From assembly GCA_026936335.1 (NCBI GenBank), contig JAPMXV010000002.1, positions 372,001 to 436,000 on the forward strand: 64,000 nt of DNA. Reading direction: 5' to 3'. Under the pieces are notes generated by a model. It was not told the origin of the DNA and searched no databases. It was given only the letters and a program-made list of their open reading frames with translations. The stretch comes from Mantamonas sphyraenae. Lineage: Eukaryota; CRuMs; Mantamonadidae. The position numbers and the translations under genes were made by a program. Positions 34,925 to 44,642 of this stretch are shown here, in pieces (the stretch's first letter is position 1; each line of letters starts with the position of its first letter).

Positions 34925-37900
34925 ATGCTGCGTGTCCGCATAGGGCGTCGCTGTGAGGACGTGCTTCAGTTGATGCCGGCGATCTCGTGTGCCATCGCCT
35001 TGGCACGCGAGAACTACTGCGACATGGACCACTACCTGGATGGCCACATGCACCATCCGAAGGCGTCTCTTCTCTTCTACAGCCATTGCCTTGGGATAGC
35101 ACGACAGGCAAAGCGAGCGTCATTTGTGAGTTGTTTTTTTTTCAAGCGCATGATCGCGGATGACAACTGACCCCCCCCCCGCCCTTTCTGCTCTTCTCGA
35201 ACACCAGTCCCCGTTCCGGTTTGCCAATTGCATGTACCATCGACTCGCCACGCTGGCTCTGTTTGACGCTGTCGACAAGGCTTACGTGGACGGGTACGTT
35301 CTGGGAGTGACGTCGCCACCGAATCACGTCGAGGCGGACGAGGTGTGCTTGGAGGTGGTTCAACAGTTGGACCCGCCCGCCGATGTTGCCGATCAGAAGA
35401 TTGTGGTGCTGCACAACGACGCGCGGATGCTATCACAGTGTGTGCCGGGACTGATTTCACCAACATCGCTGTCAGTACCCTCAGTTTTGAGGTGCTCGCC
35501 GTTGGGACTGAAGAGGCAACTCACCTCGCACTACATCAGGTCCTGGGTGCCAGAACGGACGCTGTGGTTCCGCAGGGGTACCCAGCCGCGCGTGTCCGGC
35601 GAGAGCTGGATGAAGCGGATGAGCCAGCATCCGCTGCTTGGGCACACATCACGGATCAGTCATGGCGCGAGAGCGTACGTGATGTGGCGAGCTATCGGCG
35701 AGCGTACTGGCTGATGGACGAGCTTGGCATCCAAGGCGAGCCGCGAGACGGCGGGACAATCGCGGAGGTGATGGACGAGCGGGTGGTCAAGTCGACGTTT
35801 GAGGCCGAGCTGCTGCTGTGGCAGGCCTACGAGGCGGATGGCAATCTCAAAATGGCCAACCTGATGCACCAGCTTTGGCTTGTTGGTCTGGAACGCAGCC
35901 GTATCGCACTTTTCCTGAATGTGAAGATTCGCGCCAATGCCCCCTGTGCACGCGTGCCAACAGGCGCCGGGCTCGCCCTCGCCCTGCACTACGCGCTACA
36001 CCTGCTCGACGCACAACTGGGCCAGTCTGTTGTCGTTGCGTTCACGCGCACTTGTCAGAGCGTTTCTCCGCAGAACCCTCTCCTTCTTTTGGACAATCTT
36101 CTGGGTAGCTGCGAACGTGTGCGCGGCCTGCATGGGCCTCACCGGACAGTGTTCGGAGATGATGCTCTCTTCAGCCTGCCGCAGCAGGGGCCCGGGCGTA
36201 CGGTGGACGTGCTGCTGGAAAGCAAGCGCAAGGAGATGGTGGCCGACTCCAGGAGATCCCGCGCAGCGCGCAAGAAAGTTTACGGGCCCGTACGAGTAAG
36301 GAGCTGCCCCTTGGCCTTCCCGGCTGAGGTTGAGGAGGAGCAAGAACCGTACGAGGACATTCATGTGGATGAAGTAGCGAGCCAGAGCTCACGACCCGCG
36401 CCGCGGTGAGAAGGGCGGGCTACATCCCATCACGTACCCAACGACCCATTTTCACCAGGCGACGGCATTGGTGTCAAACAGCCACGCAAGGGGCGTCCCG
36501 CGCACGTCCCCGTTCGACGTGTACGCGGAGCGATTGAGCAGATTCTGGATTGGCGTCGCACGCGCAGCGAATTTTGCGGCGTCTGTGGTGCTCGCGAGAT
36601 TGCACGACCTGGGCGACAATGACCCCGCAAGCCTGCTGTCGTTGGTAAGCGATGAGAAAGTGTCGCAGGTCCAGGTGGACAAGCTTGTTGTGGAGGCGCT
36701 GGAAGAGATTGCGCTGGCCGAGGTGCAGCGCCAGCGCGATTCGGGCCAGCTCTTCATTAGCGTCAATGACCAGACGCTGAATTTGCGCGAGGACGACCAC
36801 GTGGTGTTTGCAGAGGTCCTGCGGGGTCTGAGGCGGGCGGTGGCTGAGGTGCGTCAGCTCGTCATCGGGGATCTTCTTGGTGCCGTTGGTTCTCAACGCG
36901 CCGCTGTTGCACTTGGCGAGCTCGCCTGCGTGCGCACACACACCATGGAAGCCGTTGCGCGTGCAATAGCCGATGTGCATTGCACGGACGCAGTGGCGCT
37001 GTTGCACGCGTGGCGCAACATCAACATCGAAAGTCGAGTCCCGTTTGGCTCCAGCACACAGCCTGTGGACTTGCAGGTGCACCGCCGCGCCCTGAGGGAC
37101 CTTTCGCTGAGCACCGTACAAGGCACGGGCAGAGTCACAGGCGCACAGTTCGGCGCGTTTTTGGATGCGTTGCAGGAGGGATGTGACAACCACTTGCCCC
37201 GGGGACGCAGTGTCCGTGCATCCGTGTCATTCTCGCCGACCTGGATGTTCAAGATGCGCAACGCATTTGTGGCCGCGGCTGAGCATGCATCGCAAACGGT
37301 GGACGGGGCCAGCGACAACGACGACGTTGAGACGCACATCAACTTGTTGAAAATGCTCTCACGCGAGGAAGACGCCATCCGCATAACCAACGTGCGATTT
37401 GCGAGATACCTGCCTACCTACCTGCGCCTGACCAAGGACATCCTGAGCACCACCAGTGCACACGGCCACCGAGTGGCGCACTATGAAGGCAGGCTCGTTT
37501 TCGTGGAAGAAGTGCGCGGCGGCCAGGCAAAGATTATCAATGGTGGCAATCTCGAGCGCGTGCCCCTGTCTGAGATTAGCCTGGTCAAATTGACGGACGA
37601 GTGGGACATGCCGTTTCACGCGCTGCTCGCACTGCCCCAATTGTCGACACTTCCACCGCACGTGCTCGGTCGCCTCTCTGGAACCATTCAGGTGTGTCGG
37701 TCCAAGACGGGGGCTGTGTTTGCACAGCGCAACCATCTTGGTCAGTACCTCCTCGGTAAGTCTCACGACCGCGCCTGCCGGCAGGGGAGCGTGCAGATCA
37801 GTGAGATTTTCGCCCCAACATTGCCCTTGTCCGCCGGTGCGCCTGCATTGGAACGCCTTCACGCCGTCGCTGCGGCCCATGCCACACATCGTGGCGGCCA

Positions 37901-38612
37901 CGCAGCTGCGGAGGACGTGTGCAATCGACGCGTACGAGGCGTGATCAAGGAGTCGTGGGTGGCAGAGGGGAGGCTGCGGCGCAAGCAATTGGAAGGGACC
38001 CTCTTTGTTGCCTTGAACCAGTCGCGCGGACGGTTCTTCTGGCTCGAGGACGGGGCTGCAATGGCCGCATGTCTCCCATTGCATACTCCGTACGCCTACC
38101 ACCGGATGCTGGGCTCACACCGGCTTGCAGACGCCGTGAAAAGCCTCGGGGCAAATGATGCAGAGGTGGAGGAGCGCTGGAGCATGCACACGCGCTTGCG
38201 GCATCTGCGTGCTGACCACATTCGCATGGCAGCGCACGACCTGCGTCGCAAACTGGGGCTTCACAACGTGCTCTTTGTGATGCTGGACGAAGCCGGACGG
38301 AAGGGGGCAGCGGAGGTGATGACGCGTGACCACATTGCCCTCCATGAGCGCGTGCTGCTGCTGAGGAGCAACCCAGATTTTACTCGTCTGCACTCACGCT
38401 GTGGGCAGGAGCTCGTCGGCAGGGGCAGACGGAAGCACGACCGCTGTGGGCGATGCCATGGGCGGAAAGGCTTTGTGAATGAGGGTGGGAGGCTGTTGGC
38501 GGCGCTGCAGCTGGAGCCGGACAAGCAGCACGTCACGTGTGCGCAGAACAAGATGGAGTGGATGTTTGCGCACACGATGGATGTGCTGGGCGTGGAGTGC
38601 CACTGGGAGTGA
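34925..38612 (+). CDS. Large unrecognised protein (about 1,175 aa, three exons)
   Basis: Exon 1 (to 35125) and exon 2 (from 35208) join cleanly in phase 0 (ARQAKRASF then SPFRFANCMYHRLA). Exon 2 needs one added base near 35433 to go from LHNDARML to ITVCAGTDFTNIAV. Exon 2 ends at 36405 and the frame-compatible acceptor is at 36481, giving SRPAPR then HARGVPRTSPFDVY. Exon 3 runs to the stop at 38612 without a break. The C-terminus has a possible zinc ribbon (HSRCGQELVG, then DRCGRCHGRKGF). I see no signal peptide, membrane helix or known catalytic motif. First-Met choice is 34925, but conserved-looking sequence (LQEQADMLRVR) just before it suggests an earlier exon. It could be a host protein or a domesticated element; I cannot tell. 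Confidence 0.55.
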
Positions 38613-39124
38613 GGAAGGGAGGGGTGGTGAAGGATTCACGGCATGGGATGTTGTTTCTGGTGCACCGTTCGCGGTTGCTGCCATAGGACTTCTGTAGGAC
38701 CTCAACTCTTACATGCATGAATGTACACCATTTCCCCATATGCAGTCTCCATGTGTCGATGTGTGTGTCTGTGGGGGGGGGGGGGGGGGTTTGGGCCAAT
38801 TTTCTGGACCCACCTTCTCGGTGTCCTTCCCATCACCCATCACCTCATCCGACAACATCACTCCTCACAAACATCACCTCCTCATCTCCCCGTTCAACCC
38901 TAATCACCAACGCCGCCCTCCCTCGCCCGACGCCACCGCTGCGCACTTGCAGCACCTGCATACACCTGTTCATGGCCTGCGCTCTCCCCAGAGCCTCAGC
39001 GTCTGCAGCGCTCCATTCACCCACCACCTCGCCGAGCATGATCCTCTTCTTCAACAGCACCCATGCAACCGCAACAATCGTCAACAATCGTGAACGAGCC
39101 ACGCATCCCTCCAACCAATAGAAC
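38613..39124. other. Intergenic region with an 18-G run
   Basis: I see no gene here. It contains a run of 18 G at 38772-38789, a GGGTTTGGGCC edge, and C/A-rich sequence that probably holds the promoter and 5' leader of the LRR gene at 39125. Frames here are Ser/Thr/Pro/His-rich and unlike any neighbour. Confidence 0.6.
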
Positions 39125-40485
39125 ATGACCTTCAAGCACGACATCATTTGGGAGGTACTTCTGCGACAAGGCGATCACATGGAAATCTGTGCTGCAGTGG
39201 ACGCATCAGGAGAGGTATGTGCATCACGGGGACTGCCGTCAACCTCATTTCGCTCACACCCGGCCATCCATACAGGAACTGAGCCTCCTCAACGAACCCA
39301 TCGGGGCACGCGGAGCAATGGCGTTGGCGCCGGCGCTCAACTCCACGGTCAAGAGACTCTCTCTGTGCTCGTGTGGCATCGGATCCAGCGCAGCAGCAGC
39401 GCTGGCCACCGCCCTCGCCACAAACACCACCCTAGAGACGATAGGCTTGGCCTACAACACCGTTGGGGACGCAGGAGCCGCTGCGCTAGCCAGTGCGCTC
39501 ACTCACAACTGCACCCTGCACACATTGTCCCTCTATGGAAACGTGGTTGGGCCCAAAGGCGCTGGGGCCCTCGCAGCCGCCCTCTCCCACAACACCACCT
39601 TGTACATGCTGAACCTGGGCAGCAACAGAGTTTGGGGACGAGGGTGCCCTGGCATTGGCCAGTGCACTGGGCAAGGGAGCGTCCTTGGCGGTTCTCGCGC
39701 TTGGGGCAAACGCAGTCGGGGCCAACGGCGCCGCCGCACTGTGCACATGCACAAAGCTCGTGGAATTGGACCTGCAATGCAATAATCTGGGTACTGAAGG
39801 AGCAGCTGCGGTGGCCAACGCGCTGCAAGAGAGCCACGGCGTGGCAGAGCTGGACCTGGGCCGAAACAGGATCGATGACGACGGCGCGGCCGCACTCGCC
39901 ACAGCTCTACGCCACAACGGAGCCATACAGTCGCTCTACCTTGCGTACAACGGCATTGGAGACGTTGGCGCAGCGGCGTTAGCGGATGCGCTGCAAGTGA
40001 ATCGGTCATGCTGTGAGATTGAGGGGATTCCGCAAGAGCTGGTGGAAGCGGCTTTGGCGCGGAATCGGGTCCAGGGAGCGCAGTTTGTCGAGAGTGCTGC
40101 GTGCGGGGACGTGGAGACCATGGAGCGGTTGCGTCGGTTGGGCGTACCTGTGGACACTGCCGCAGGAGGGACCAGCGCACTGGCGGCGGCGGTGGAAGCG
40201 CGCCAGGATGACGTTGTGTGTGTGCTGAGGGAATGGAACGCGAGGGCGTGCGAGGAGGCCGTGGCTATGGTGAGGAAGGCAGGGTGGAGGAGGGCGTGGC
40301 ACTGGATTGGGGCCGCGGGCAGGGAGGGCGACCAAGCGATGGAGTTGGCACTGGTGATGAACAGCGAAGAGAGGGAGGCGATGTTTGATGCAGGAGGCAT
40401 GGATCGATATGTGCCCACTGCGTGCTGGATGACGCTTCCGGACGAGGTGTTGGAACGCGTGCTGCGCTGGGTTGGAACCAATTGA
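39125..40485 (+). CDS. LRR protein with N-terminal exon module and C-terminal LPDEV module (one-base frameshift)
   Basis: Exon 1 is 39125-39214: exactly 30 codons, MTFKHDIIWEVLLRQGDHME then ICAAVDASGE. Exon 2 starts at 39276 with ELSLLNEPIGARGAMAL. The protein carries about 8-9 RI-type LRRs (ETIGLAYNTVGDAGAAALAS, AELDLGRNRIDDDGAAAL), then NRSCCEIEGI, one or two ankyrin-like hairpins (ESAACGDVETMERLRRLGVP) and the family tail: AWHWIGAAGREGDQAMELAL, VMNSEEREAMFDAGGMDRY, WMTLPDEVLERVLRWVG. The frame breaks in the TTT at 39631-39633; without one T it reads SNRVGDEGALALASAL, the LRR consensus. A cytoplasmic sensor or adaptor is likely; the tail looks like the first helices of an F-box, so SCF recruitment is possible. 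Its TGA is followed directly by the ATG of the next LRR gene. Confidence 0.72.
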
Positions 40486-41670
40486 ATGCAAGCCAACCAA
40501 TCATCCACACACATGAGCGACAATCATGAGACGAACAACACAGTGATGTCGTATGGGGGGATGGCCACTGTGTCGGCCCTGCTCCCACAGCTGCACACGC
40601 TGCGGACGTTGACGCTGCACATGTGCGGCCTGGACGATGTGGGAGCGACCGTGCTCGCAGAGGCGCTGGAGGGCAATGTCAGGGTGGAAGAGCTGGTGTG
40701 CACATACAACCAGGTGGGGCAAGAAGGGGCTGCAGCACTGGCGCGGCTGCTTGGGAGACACGGCAATCTGTGCGTCCTGCAGCTCACAAGCAACCGCATA
40801 GGGAGTGCCGGGGCATGCGTGCTGGCAGACAGCCTATTGGAGGACACAACGCTGCAGGTTCTGTCGCTGGGTTTCAACGGCATCGGCGACGAGGGCGCCT
40901 GCGCGCTGGGGCAGATGCTCGCCACAAACGCGTCGCTGCAGGTGCTCCAGCTTCCGTCCAATGCGATCCAAACGGAAGGGGCTCTGGGGCTTGCACAAGG
41001 CGTGAGGAACAGTTCGACCTTGCAGAGGCTGGAACTCAACAAGAACCACATGGGGAGCGAGTGCGTTGCGGCGTTTGCGTCGGCGCTCGATGGCAACAAG
41101 ACGCTGCAGAGGCTGCACCTGCGCGACAACGACTTTGGGTACGGGTTCACGGGCCCCATGCAGACAACCATGGAGGTCAACCGAACCTGCCTCGCGTTGG
41201 AAGGCCTCAGCAACGGCAAGGTGATCTTTGCGGCCAAACGCAACGTCAAGGCTGCCTCTCACTTTGTGCGCACCAGCAAGGCCGGAGACGTGGACAACAT
41301 GGCGTGGAGCGTACGGTGGGGAGTGTGCGTCGACGCTTGCCCTGGTAGGTGGACGGCCTTGGAGTACGCTGTGCATGGTGAGGAAGACGCCATGGTCGAG
41401 CTCCTGAGGCAACTCGGAGCATGCGTGCGCAGGCAGACGGTGGACATTGCCAGAGAAAAGCGATGGAGGAGGGAGTGGCATTGGATTGGGGCCGCGGGCA
41501 GGGACGGCGACCAAGCGATGGAGTCGGCACTGGTGATGAACAGCGAGGAGAGGGAGGCGATGTTTGATGCAGGGGGCATGGACGAGTACGTGGAGGCGAC
41601 AAAGTGGGAGAGGTGGGTGACACTGCCAGATGAGGTGATGGAGAGGATTGTGGGGTGGTTGGGAGAGTGA
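40486..41670 (+). CDS. LRR protein with C-terminal LPDEV module, single exon
   Basis: The 394-codon frame starts at an ATG that touches the TGA of the preceding gene; a second Met at 40513 (MSDNHETNNTVM) may be the true start. It lacks the 30-codon first exon. LRRs are older and more diverged than in the tandem arrays (VEELVCTYNQVGQEGAAALA, LQVLSLGFNGIGDEGACALG, LQRLELNKNHMGSECVAAFA). An ankyrin-like hairpin follows (TSKAGDVDNMAWSVRWGVCV), then the shared tail (WHWIGAAGRDGDQAMESALV, MFDAGGMDEYVE, WVTLPDEVMERIVGWLGE). The tail is closest to that of the previous gene. No transmembrane segment is seen. With zero intergenic space, either dicistronic expression or a fused transcript should be considered. 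Confidence 0.75.
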   Translation: MQANQSSTHMSDNHETNNTVMSYGGMATVSALLPQLHTLRTLTLHMCGLDDVGATVLAEALEGNVRVEELVCTYNQVGQEGAAALARLLGRHGNLCVLQLTSNRIGSAGACVLADSLLEDTTLQVLSLGFNGIGDEGACALGQMLATNASLQVLQLPSNAIQTEGALGLAQGVRNSSTLQRLELNKNHMGSECVAAFASALDGNKTLQRLHLRDNDFGYGFTGPMQTTMEVNRTCLALEGLSNGKVIFAAKRNVKAASHFVRTSKAGDVDNMAWSVRWGVCVDACPGRWTALEYAVHGEEDAMVELLRQLGACVRRQTVDIAREKRWRREWHWIGAAGRDGDQAMESALVMNSEEREAMFDAGGMDEYVEATKWERWVTLPDEVMERIVGWLGE

Positions 41671-41799
41671 CACACGGGAGTTGGATCAGGGCGGCGCGAC
41701 AGGGGGCAGGTTTGCGTAAAAAGTGCACGCGAGTGGGCAGGCAGTGCAATGTGGAGCGGGAGACATGGCTGTGCGGGTGATGAGTGAGGGATGGGAAGC

Positions 41800-42180
41800 G
41801 TGGAGTGTGTGGAGAGGACGCTGAAGACATTTGTGTCGGGCAAGGTGGGTGACAAGCTGGCGGGAGATGGAAGGGTGGAAGGGTGGAAGGGTGGACGAGG
41901 AGGGGAGTGAGGGTGTGTGGAGAGGACGCTGAAGACATTTGTGTCGGGCAAGGTGGGTGACAAGCTGGCGGGGGGGGGGGGGGGTGGAAGGGCGGAAAGG
42001 TGGACGAGGAGGCGAGTGAGGGTGTGTGGAGAGTGACGCCGAGGACATGTGTGTCGGGCAAGATGGGTGACAAGCTGGGGGGGAGATGGAAGGATGGATG
42101 AGAGAGGACTCGTGGCTATGGAGTGGGCGTGGGTGAATGGATGGGCGGGTGCTCATGAAGCGATTGAGGGTGCGTGGAGA
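41800..42180 (+). repeat. Left arm of a large inverted repeat, with internal 109-nt tandem repeats
   Basis: GTGTCGGGCAAGGTGGGTGA recurs (with one change) at about 41833, 41941 and 42051, a period of 108-110 nt. The arm ends with a 60-nt block (GTGGCTATGGAGTGGGCGTG) that is found reverse-complemented at about 43190-43260. A G-run interrupts copy 2 near 41970-41983. No coding potential is visible in the arm or in 42181-42794. Confidence 0.85.
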
Positions 42181-42794
42181 GGATGCCATTCCCCTTTCAT
42201 CTGCTTGCTGGGCACGGCAACAACCCCAACAGGCCTCGGGTACCGGTACTGCAACACAACCCCAGAATCCAGTCCACATCGAGATGCATACAAAACGGGA
42301 AATGGTTCTGGGTGGTGAATATGGGGTGGGCAGGGTGGGAGGAGGCGTGTGGATGGGTTGTCGTGCGGCGATGCAACGGGAGCATGGTCACAAGAATGTG
42401 TTCGGGGCTCTGATTGTCGACGTTGTGGCTGTGGAGTGGGGAACAGGGACGCAGGAGGAAGTCGTGCGTGTGTGGATGGGATGTTGAGAGAGCGTGTTGT
42501 GGAGGGATGGGAAGACCCTGGGCGAGATTCGGAGGTGTGCAGGGGTGCATGGGATGAAGCAAGGTGATCAATAGATTTTCTGTGGGCAGCGTGATGACAA
42601 GGATGGTGTAGGGACGGATTGAAAGAGATGAGTGAGGTGGAAACGGTGGGTGGAAGTGTGCGAATTGGGGAAGCCGGCGATTGTGGGCGATGTTCCAAGG
42701 CGCATGGTGCGCTGTGACGAGGCGTGCCCGGTGAAATGGTGACACTCAAAAGGCGGTCGGGTCTCGAATTTCTCATCATGTGAACGAGAAATCC

Positions 42795-42802
42795 AAAAAA
42801 AA
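42795..42802 (-). terminator. RNA polymerase III oligo-T terminator of tRNA-Ala
   Basis: Eight T on the minus strand begin two bases after the tRNA discriminator base. Runs of four or more T end Pol III transcription, and this supports a functional tRNA gene. Confidence 0.8.
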
Positions 42803-42804
42803 CA

Positions 42805-42876
42805 TGGAGGCACCGGGGAATCGAACCCGGGTCGAGCCGATGCGACCGGCTCATGCTACCCCTACACCATGCCCCC
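42805..42876 (-). tRNA. tRNA-Ala (anticodon CGC)
   Basis: The 72-nt minus-strand sequence folds as a cloverleaf. The acceptor stem pairs GGGGGCA with TGCCTCC and includes G3-U70, the alanine identity pair. The D arm is GTGT/GCAT with loop AGGGGTA. The anticodon stem AGCCG/CGGCT has loop GTCGCAT (T33, anticodon CGC, A37). The T stem is CCGGG/CCCGG and the discriminator base is A. CCA is not encoded and there is no intron. The T loop (TTCGATTC) has eight bases instead of seven, and position 32 is G, both unusual. It decodes GCG, a common codon in this GC-rich genome. Confidence 0.85.
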
Positions 42877-43189
42877 GCGGTCGACTTAAACCACTAATAT
42901 AAGCCGATTCACTACTCTGTGTGAGATTTGCTTTCTTCATTTGCCGGAGTCAGCCTGGAATCGGCGGACAGCGACCATGGTGACTGCGTCACAGAATTTC
43001 GACGTCAGCATCGCTTATATATATATCATGCATACATAAACCATACCATGCTTCCACACACGACTACGTCCCCAATGCCAACTCACCCACCATCCATACT
43101 TCGCCAGTGCTGCACACGGGCTGCACGTTTCTCGGCGGCACTGTCGCTCCACGCCACCTACCATTCCATCCACAAACAGAGACCTCTGA

Positions 43190-43590
43190 GTCAACATGGA
43201 TTTTGATGGCTTCATGTGCACCCGCCCATCCATTCACCCACACCCACTCCATAGCCACAAGTCCTCTCTCATCCATCCTTCCATCTCTCCCGCCAGCTTG
43301 TCACCCACCTTGCCCGACACACATGTCCTCGGCGTCACTCTCCACACACCCTCACTCCCCTCCTCGCCTCCTCGTCCACCCTTCCACCCCCTCCCCCCCC
43401 CCCCCCCCAGCTTGTCACCCACCTTGCCCGACACACATGTCTTCAGCGTCCTCTCCACACACCCTCACTCGCCTCCTCGTCCACCCTTCCGCCCTTCCAT
43501 CTCTCCCACGCCAGCTTGTCATCCACCTTGCCCGACACACATGTCTTCAGCGTCGCTCTCCACACACCCTCCCCCCCATCACCCCCCATC
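43190..43590 (-). repeat. Right arm of the large inverted repeat
   Basis: This arm is the reverse complement of 41800-42180: CCAGCTTGTCACCCACCTTG begins near 43293 and 43407, and with one change near 43511. It ends in a C-run of 16 at 43393-43408 inside one copy and passes into C/A-rich sequence up to 43740. About 1 kb lies between the arms and includes the tRNA-Ala gene. A TATATATATATC stretch lies at about 43016-43028. I see no protein in 42877-43747. Confidence 0.85.
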
Positions 43591-43747
43591 CACCCTCCCC
43601 CATCCACCCCCTCCACCCTCCCACCCTTCCACCCCTCCACCCCCCCCATCCACCCTTTCCCCCCATCCACCCCTCCCCCCCCCATCCACCCCCCCACCCC
43701 TACCCACCCCCACTCTCATGCAACCACCACCTCCCGTGAAAATCCAC

Positions 43748-44642
43748 CTAAATCTCCCCGCTCTCCACCTTGCCCACATTCTCCACCGCCTCTCCATACC
43801 TCTCCCACAAGAACCTCCCGACCAACGCCATCCCCGCCCACCACAACACCAACCCACACCCCTTGAGCACCCACACGTGCCCCTCCGGACACGCAAGCGT
43901 CACGCACGCCGCGCACAAGATCCCCACGTGCACCGGGTCACGCCACAGCTCGTTTGCATCAAATCCCCTGTAAAACAGCACCCCTGCCGCAGCCCCGTTG
44001 ATCCCCAGCGCGGTCCACCGCGACACAAACCCGTCGGCCACCACCACCAGCGTCCCGATGGCCACCGGGCTGACCTGGTTCATCGCCGCGCTCCACTTGC
44101 GCAGATTCGCAGCACAAATGGCAGCGCCACCGCAAACGGCACCCACAACGCTTTCACGTTCTCTACCAGCGACGGACGTCCTGCCTGGCCGTCATGGATG
44201 TACCCAGCAAAGTAGACGGCCGCGGCGACCCCGAACGCCACGAGGAAAAAGTACGGCGGCCGATCCAGGACCACCAGCGTTCCCAGCACGCTTCCGACCG
44301 CCGTCGACGCTGCAATCACCGCCTGGTTGTGTGCGCGGGCCCTTTCGTACGCCACCCTGGCCTGTTGATGGCCACTGCGGCTCTCTGCGCGCACAGCCGC
44401 TCGTGCCACGTGCCCTCCACGTCTGCAAACCTGGCTTCCCACCGCGCCTCGTCCTGCACCACCACGTCCCGCAGCCGCCGACACGTCCCCTTGAGCTGGC
44501 ATGCGCTCCCGTCGTCCAGGTGGCCCACGATCCGCGCAAGCACCTCTTCAGGTAGCCGTGGCAGCTGTGCGTCGTGCACCGCCCCAATGAAACAACTCCA
44601 CGCAAGGCTTTGGCTCCAACGCCGCGAAAAGCCCATCCGCAT
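43748..44642 (-). CDS. F-box protein with multiple membrane helices (two apparent frameshifts)
   Basis: The N-terminal frame holds a clear F-box: LPRLPEEVLARIVGHLDDG, then CQLKGTCRRLRDVVVQDEAR and WEARFADVEGTW. F-boxes bind SKP1 and recruit substrates to SCF ubiquitin ligases. Near 44370-44400 the frame changes to one with membrane helices (AVIAASTAVGSVLGTLVVL, FFLVAFGVAAAVYFAGYI). Near 44105 it changes again to ALGINGAAAGVLFY, VGILCAACVTLACPEG and GLVLWWAGMALVGRFLWERY, ending at 43748. Together these make about 295 aa with around six hydrophobic segments, an unusual pairing. Two genes instead of one cannot be excluded, but the spacing and lack of starts favour one. The proposed ATG (44640-44642) overlaps the plus-strand ankyrin gene, so a downstream start or short first exon is possible. 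Confidence 0.5.

Noticed and set aside
40483-40488. TGA reassigned to a sense codon (would fuse the two LRR genes, and similarly at 58914)
   Set aside because: Kinases, POLE3, SPO11, AIR9-like and LRR genes all end in TGA at family-typical ends; readthrough would add unrelated sequence.
42880-43030. A second tRNA or promoter near the TATATA stretch
   Set aside because: No A or B box or cloverleaf could be found, and the AT tract is short and unsupported.
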